A stretch of DNA of 64,000 nt from Platanthera guangdongensis. Its lineage: Eukaryota; Streptophyta; Magnoliopsida; Asparagales; Orchidaceae. The notes below the pieces were generated by a model. That model searched no databases. It was not told where the DNA came from and was given only the letters and a program-made list of their open reading frames with translations. Positions 58,602 to 64,000 of this stretch are shown here, one piece after another; the stretch's first letter is position 1; every line of letters begins with the position of its first letter. The stretch is taken from assembly GCA_039583875.1 (NCBI GenBank), contig CM077162.1:112560589-112624588 (forward strand), in the 5' to 3' direction. The position numbers and the translations under genes are program-made.

Positions 58602-58609
58602 TATTTATA
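58602..58609 (-). promoter_or_regulatory. TATA box of antisense gene 2
   Basis: Minus-strand CTATAAATAC about 61 bases before the ATG. The same ten bases stand before antisense gene 1. Confidence 0.65.
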
Positions 58610-58984
58610 GAAAAACCAGTCTGACAGCTTTCAGCCAGTCCGCGAGGATTGATCGATCAGTCCTCCCAGCTCGCAGTTTTCATTTTTCCTGCAGATTCAG
58701 ACCAAAAAATTGACAAGTAATTGCAGACTCAAAGGCTTCGCCCAGCCCGCAATTTTCGATATTCACAATTCACAAATAAAATGTGCGGACACATAGTCAG
58801 TCCGCATAGCTCACATTCAACATCAGGAAAAATTCTCACAGCATAGATTGCAGCATTTTTCAAATCACATAGCAAGATCATACAGAACAAATAAGAATTC
58901 GCATCTCAATACAAATAAAACAAACAAGCACTGTTCAAAGATCGCCCCAAATTATACAAATCAAATTTTTGCTAATTCGCGGAG
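58610..58984. other. Spacer between the two antisense genes
   Basis: No coding frame. AGTCCGC and CCGCA words (58640-58810) sit upstream of the TATA box of gene 2, so the promoter side of that gene shares the word found in C's LTR. Confidence 0.5.
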
Positions 58985-60989
58985 TCAGCGACCTCTACGA
59001 TCAGGATGGGCAGGTCGCTCCTCCCTATCCTTCCCGAGATAGGCCTCCTGGTCACTCCCTCGCAGAATTTCTCTGTACAGCTGCTGGACGAGATGGTGCA
59101 TGGTGTTGAAAGTATGGTGCATGTGAGCGGTGTCCCTATTTATCTGGCTAACCAGGACCACAGGCTCGCATGACGGCCTCGGCTCCTCATTTGCAGCGGG
59201 CTGCCCACTTGCTGCTGGAGCTGAAGCCCCTGCAGAAGCGGGCTGAACCGGTGGTTGCGGCCTCGTCACGGCGACCTCCGCGACCTGCTTCCTTTTCCCT
59301 TCCTACACTAGGGTAAGTATCTTCCTCTGTAGTGGCGGGCGTCCTCACTTGACCATTGCTTCTCCTTCTTTAGTTCCTCCACCTCCACTAAAAGTTTGGC
59401 GACCGGCGCCTCCAATGCTTTTTCTCGCTCTATCCGCATCTTTAGTTCTGCTTGGAATTCATTCAGCTTTTCTTCACATTTTATTTCTAACAATACGTAT
59501 TTATCCAGGCCGGACTGTTTGCCATGTGCGGACTCGTCGAAGGAGGCCGTCCCATCTCGCACCGATACATCTACCTCGGGCGACGACACAATCTTGCCAG
59601 CTTCAACAGAACCGGGTGGCGACTTCCGTACTGCAGCAAAGAAAACACAAACATTAATTCTCAGGTCGCAGCGAACTCAAAAGGTAAGATTAAATCACTT
59701 TTTGTAATCATGACAGCGATCTGGCGACTATCCACAACAGGTCGCCTCATGCCCTCTGGGTCAAAAGCACTTAGGCGTTGCTTCCATCCGCGATGAACTT
59801 TTGCTCTTGTTTCGGCCATTGATCTACTTGAAGCGACTGTATCTTCGGTCTCCGTAATAATTTTTATTGGATGCGACTTCTGGGGAGGAGATTTGTAAAG
59901 CCATGAACTCTGAGATCGCCTAAGTGTCGGACGCAGTTTACCTGACCGCATCAGCCCAGCTGCAATCCGCAAATCCTCAGCCCGCTTGTCCGCATCCAGC
60001 TTTTCTGAGGCCGCCTCGACCTTGGCCTTCATAATAGCGAGTTGTTCCTTCGCCGTCTTCTCTCCTTCCTCAGCCACAACCGAGGAGGCGGGATCAACAA
60101 CTTTTTCTCCCACAATCTCAGCATCAGACCGCAGTATCTCCAATAGAGATTGGTTCATGTCAGCAAGCTACTCGTTATCAATACTGTCGAGTATTTCGGC
60201 AGTGGACAAGCTAACCATTGATAAAGGATCGCCTCCTACGGTCAAGGCATCTAGAGTAACTAAGTCGGCGTCTGGGACTTTGTTTTCTCGCGGACTGTAC
60301 TGCAAGCTCGGAGCCCCAGTCTGCGTGGAGATGTTCTTCTCCTTCCGAGTTCGCAGCCTCTTCTACACTCGCTCAGCCACTGTGGAATTGTCCCTTTTCC
60401 TCTTTTTCTTCTCGGGCGTCTTCTCTAAGTATATGATGACCTGTTGAGAGTACACCAGGCCCTCGCGGACTGAGATCGGAGCGACAACCAGTGCCATGGA
60501 AGACACTGGTGTATCAGCTTGATTTTCAGTTAACTCTTCAGCAGGTTTTTCCGCTGGCTCATCGGCTCGCTCCTCAACTACCTCCTTTGTTTGCTTCTCC
60601 ACCTGTTCATCAGCAGACCGCTTCTCCCCAACATTCGGCTGCCAGAGTGTTGGTGACGAAACCTCCCTGTTCAAGTCTATCCGCAGCATGACAGTTCCTG
60701 AGGCAGAAGGGAGTATTTCCATGCCCCCAGAGCTCGCAGGATTCTGATTAGAAACAGACGGCGGATTCGATTTTCAATCAATAATTTGGGTTGGAGCAGC
60801 GGGGGTAGTCGCAGGATTCTCGCGTTCAGTACTGCGAACTGAATCAGTATCCTGACTCGGCCGTAAACTTTCCCCTACATGCCGGACAGACGTCCCGCTC
60901 CGGTGGATGACCTTCTTAGTCCTTGCGTTTGCCTTAGGATTTTCTGAGCTCAAGGCGAAGTTGCCAAAGAAAGCTCCAAGTCTTGTCAT
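58985..60989 (-). pseudogene. Antisense gene 1 of element C: Glu/Lys-rich coiled-coil protein
   Basis: ATG at 60989, about 85 bases after a TATA box. One frame is followed from 60989 to about 59700 across three stops (60774, 60363, about 60170); each is a C-to-T change from Arg CGA or Gln CAG. An intron 59698-59631 (GTGATT..TTTGCTGCAG, 68 bp) keeps phase. A longer one from the GTAAAC donor at 59941 also would. Exon 2 has a helical part (EKLNEFQAELKMRIERE). The last part ends VTRPQPPVQPASAG.. to TGA at 58985. The join near 59300 is unresolved: an indel or a further intron. Content: basic start, Glu-rich EEPAEKPAEEL-like stretch, KKKRKRD basic patch, coiled coil. No known domain recognised. Confidence 0.6.
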
Positions 60990-61073
60990 ATTGGACTGGA
61001 AAATGCAGACCGCAAGGGGTGAAAACCGACCCGTGGTGTAGACAGTTTTGCCCGAATACAGCGCTTCTAGCAG

Positions 61074-61081
61074 TATTTATA
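61074..61081 (-). promoter_or_regulatory. TATA box of antisense gene 1
   Basis: Minus-strand CTATAAATAC about 85 bases before the ATG at 60989 and about 90 bases inside the 3' LTR edge. Confidence 0.65.
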
Positions 61082-61160
61082 GCGGTGACAACATTGATGA
61101 CAGTTGCGGATTCGGCGGATTAAGGAAACATTTTCGAAATTTCTTGAAATTTAAAAATAT

Positions 61161-61170
61161 GTGGGGATCA
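61161..61170 (+). other. Polypurine tract of element C
   Basis: GTGGGGATCA directly before the 3' LTR start TGTTAACCC. It is short and imperfect. Confidence 0.65.
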
Positions 61171-61847
61171 TGTTAACCCTAGAATCCACAACGACCAGTA
61201 GGTTAGACCCTTCTCCTCTTCCGGTGGACTCGACTTTCTCAGTCCGCTCAGGTCGACTAGACCTTGCAGATCAGAATTTCCCCAGCAACGGACTCTAGAG
61301 TCAGTCCGCATAGGTCGACAACCAGATTTCCAACCAGCCTCATTTAGCGGCGGACTCGTTCCTCCAGTCCGCCAAGTTCGTCCTGCCTCAGTTGATCTTT
61401 CAGATCGTCCGCCAACTCTTCAAGCGAATTCAAGAGTCAGTCTGCACAGGTCGCGTGCCTTCAGTTAGGATAGCGCCCTACTGCTGCGGAAGCTCCAGCT
61501 CGCGAGCCCAGTCCGCCCCTCTTGCGTAGACTGCTTGTCTTTACTTTTTGATTCCCGTTACCGCTGCCCGATTCACCTGTACCTTGGGCAGCCGGTTATT
61601 TTAGCCCTGCCCGTTTGGGCAGGCCCCCAAACCTATAAATAGGGGGAAGTGGTGCACCCAAAGGTGGCGGGACTCGAGTCCAGAGACCCATTTAGTGAAA
61701 GCTGCGGACTCGGATCTCGGACCTTGCGGTCTCGAATCTGTATTGATCACCATTTTTCGTTGGTCCATTAGTAAACGGTTGTTTGCAGTTTCCTTCTCTC
61801 TTTTTCCCTTTTTACCGGAATTTGAGGGCGCATTTTCTGCATCAACA
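61171..61847 (+). repeat. 3' LTR of element C
   Basis: 677 bp, colinear with 6320-6996, TATAAATA at 61634-61641. Several differences per 100 bases from the 5' copy. Followed by TSD GTCAC. Confidence 0.94.
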
Positions 61848-61852
61848 GTCAC

Positions 61853-62735
61853 CTTCCCTAATCTGCAACTGGTAGTAACCAGACTTCAAATCTAACTTGG
61901 AGTAGACGGTTGATCCCACTAACTGATCGAACAACTCATCAATCTGTGGGATCGGATACTTATTCTTCTCAGTCAGCTTGTTCAGTTCATGGTAATCAAT
62001 ACATAACCATAAACCATCGTCTTTTTTCTTCACAAACAGAACAGGCGCGCTCCAAGGTGACATGCTTGGGCGAATATAACCTTGCTCCAACAACTCCTGC
62101 AGTTGGACTTTCAACTCCACCATTTCCTTTGGCGCAATGTGATATTGCGAGCAGGCCACAGGTTTCGCACCTGGCACCAACTCGATCGTGAAGTCAATCT
62201 CTCGCTAGGGTGGTAGCCCAGGGAGATCCTTGGGAAATACATCTGCAAATTCCGATACCACTGGAACATCGCTCATACGGGCCTTGGGCTCAACAGCCTG
62301 AATCAACGTGAAGTAGCACTCCGCGCCCTTCCAAACAGCCTTGACTACTTGGAGTGCAGACATCAACGTCCCACCCACTCCTCGCATACCCGCGAACTTA
62401 GTCTCTTGCTCGGTATTCTGGCCCAATGTGATCTCTTTGGCATTACAATCAATCAAGGCATGGTGCTCCACGAGCAAATCCATACAAAAGATCACATCGA
62501 ATTCCGATATCGGCAAGACAGATGCAGTAAAACAGAAGTTCCGACTTCCTATTTGGACCGCCACATCGCAAGCTCGATCCGCGAGCATCAAACAACCATT
62601 CGACAACACCACCCTGACGCTATCTGTCTTCACACGACTAGGTATTCCAAGACGCGCTATGAACTCGTTAGATAGAAAATAATGTGAAGCACCCGTATCA
62701 AACAGTTTTCGCGCCAGCGTGTTCCGAATCATCAC
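61853..62735 (-). pseudogene. Element E protease and first part of reverse transcriptase
   Basis: Protease active site LFDTGASHYF is intact near 62700. The FDVIFCMDLL motif follows, with Cys where Gly is usual. TAG at 62205 stands where Gln is expected. RT then reads [26 protein letters not shown] and [15 protein letters not shown] up to the C insertion. The same sentence goes on at 6319 after removal of one GTCAC (DIPKTAF). Close to D's pol. Non-functional. Confidence 0.9.
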
Positions 62736-62869
62736 AAATCATGTGACATTCATGTCACACACACAAGCCGCATACAAATATACAATACAAAGCATGCAAT
62801 AAGTAAAGAAATACAATAACTTAACTCGTACATGTGATGACGTCACTCTGCTTAATGGCCTCCTGCAGG
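62736..62869 (-). other. Gag-protease linker of element E, disrupted
   Basis: AT-rich stretch with several stops in each frame. D has a shorter linker here (about 39634-39700). Possibly a small inserted or decayed segment. Confidence 0.4.
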
Positions 62870-63960
62870 CCAAGGTAATAGACTCGAGGTTGCGCATGCG
62901 AAGTAGAGGACTCCACGACTGCCTTTCCTTTCTCCACATACGACGCTCCTGCCTTATTTCACTCTTTGGCGGTACCCGACACTCACGGGATATATGCCCC
63001 ACCCGCCCACAATTAAATCATGTACGAGTTTCCGGCTTTGAAGTGGCCCCTGATGTTGCTCCCGATGCAATGGTAGAAGGATCTTGTCCAGCCGACTTGG
63101 ACTTCTTGCCCCATCTCTTCTTATATGATTTTCCAGGTCAGGGCACCTTGAATTCTGGCTGTGTAACAACCAAGGCCCGCTTCCCATGCACCCTCTTCAT
63201 ATCCTTTTCCAGCGCACACGTAGTGTCAACCAATGTCTGGAAGCTTTGGTTCACAGAACTAGAGAGCAGGAATCGTAACTCGTCCTGCAGTCCTTCATAG
63301 AACCTATTAGTCTTCCTTTCCTCATCAGCAAAAATAGAACCCTATACTGCCCCAAGCATGTAAACTCATGCATGTACGTGTCAACACTGCCTTCACCTTC
63401 CGTTAGCCTTTGGAATTCATTCTCCATGGCAATATGCTGTGCCGCCGGGAGGTGCTTTGCTAGGAAGAGTCACGAGAATTTTTCCATCGACACTTGTGTT
63501 AATGGTCGAACCGATAAGTGGTGTAGTTCCATCTCATACCACCATAAACGAGCCTCTCCTTCCAGCAAGAAGGTGGATAAGGTGACTTTCTGATGTTCCT
63601 CTATTCCAATCGCCGTCATAATCCGCTTGACGTGCGATAACCAGTCTTCAGCCTGCGTAGGGGATCCCAGGCCCGTAAACGTAGGCGGGTTGAAACTCAT
63701 GAACTGCTTTAACTGCTTCTTAACTGCTCGAGGATCCACAGCCACTACAGATTCTGGCCTCGCCGCAACCTGTTCTGGCCCCAATGCCTGCTGCGCCTAC
63801 CCTTGTGCCTGCCCAATCGGCTGTGCTTGGGTCATGGCAAACAATGTCTCATCAATTAATCACACAATTTCCGCAAAAGGCGGAGGTGTAGGCACCTCAG
63901 CTGGTGCCGTACTTTCATCAGAACGCTCAGGCTCTGATTGCCCCGCACCACTCCGCGTCA
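62870..63960 (-). pseudogene. Element E gag
   Basis: Capsid-type Gag, clearest at 63470-63784 (FNPPTFTGLGSPTQAEDWLSHV, then LLEGEARLWWYEMELHH). It goes on across TGA (Arg CGA expected) to NEFQRLTEGEGSVDTY. Frame changes occur near 63310. The zinc knuckle near 63020 reads stop-FNCGRVGHISREC, so the first Cys is a TGA. Upstream, to about 63960, the frame shows two more stops, at CGA- and CAG-type positions. Structural protein of the particle; dead copy. The start lies near or beyond the right edge. Confidence 0.85.
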
Positions 63961-64000
63961 CCTAGAGGTGAACAAGACACTCACAGTAGCGACCACACAC

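Larger units (their letters stand above)
6320..61847 (+). mobile_element. Element C: Tat-lineage Ty3/gypsy element, split by A and D
   Basis: Plus-strand gypsy element flanked by TSD GTCAC (6315-6319 and 61848-61852), with two 677-bp LTRs beginning TGTTAACCC and ending in ATCAACA. Once A and D are set aside its own length is about 13.0 kb. Order: 5' LTR, gag, protease, RT, RNase H, a second RNase H of archaeal type, integrase, a 3' tandem-repeat region, two antisense genes, polypurine tract, 3' LTR. The variant zinc knuckle CX2HX4HX4C, the FAW..EDMPG motif before RT and the double RNase H are traits of the Tat clade. I could not identify its primer-binding site. The LTRs differ at several sites per 100 bases, and the sense genes carry stops and frameshifts. 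Confidence 0.93.
1377..64000 (-). mobile_element. Element E: outermost chromovirus-type Ty3/gypsy element, incomplete at right
   Basis: Minus-strand gypsy element seen as two blocks, 1377-6319 and 61853-64000, separated by element C. The left block holds one LTR (3' with respect to the genes), a polypurine tract and the second half of pol. The right block holds gag, protease and the first part of reverse transcriptase. The reading resumes at the same codon across C when one GTCAC copy is removed. The domain order gag-protease-RT-RNase H-integrase with a chromodomain-like tail marks a chromovirus of the Tekay/Del sort. The primer site and 5' LTR lie beyond the window. Many stops and frameshifts make it non-functional. 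Confidence 0.88.

Overview
The window is nuclear DNA of a flowering plant, from an intergenic, probably heterochromatic block. It consists almost entirely of LTR retrotransposons inserted into one another. I found no host gene, rRNA, tRNA gene or CRISPR array. The plant assignment rests on the element types: Sirevirus-like Ty1/copia elements with initiator-tRNA-Met primer sites and an extra ORF after pol, a Tat-lineage Ty3/gypsy element with an archaeal-type RNase H, and chromodomain-bearing Ty3/gypsy elements. Letters A to G below are my own labels.

The nesting can be read from target-site duplications (TSDs). E is the outermost element: a minus-strand chromovirus from 1377 to beyond the right edge. 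C is a plus-strand Tat-type element (6320-61847, TSD GTCAC) that split E's reverse transcriptase. A is a plus-strand Sirevirus (10165-21977, TSD CTCAA) that split C in pol. D is a minus-strand chromovirus (23280-53954, TSD ATTCA) that split C at the integrase. F is a minus-strand short-interior element (24245-34860, TSD ACCTT/AACTT) inside D's left LTR. B is a plus-strand Sirevirus (39959-50866, TSD CTTAC) inside D's gag. G (1-920) is the start of a minus-strand LTR of the B family whose body lies to the left. Positions 921-1376 are unassigned.

Coding state differs between elements. A has an uninterrupted Gag-Pol of about 1457 residues with all catalytic residues visible, but its third ORF is broken. 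B, C, D and E are pseudogenes. Many of their stop codons lie where Trp, Gln or Arg is expected, the pattern left by deamination of methylated cytosine. F keeps only a pol spacer remnant between two LTRs of about 5 kb. C carries two antisense genes between integrase and its 3' LTR, each with a TATA box. One has two GT-AG introns that restore a single phase over 558 codons.

The least ordinary signal is in the non-coding DNA. Several elements carry dense clusters of a short motif: GTGTCGACAC in G and B and, as a 20-bp tandem unit, in D; CGACGAA inverted dyads plus GTGTCGACAC in A; GACACGCCCGTGTC in E; AGTCCGC in C. In A and B the motif cluster of the LTR recurs between pol and the third ORF. In D the two LTRs carry arrays of different copy number, each fixed for a different base at one position. 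Sequence alone cannot say whether these are protein-binding arrays, products of repeat expansion, or both.
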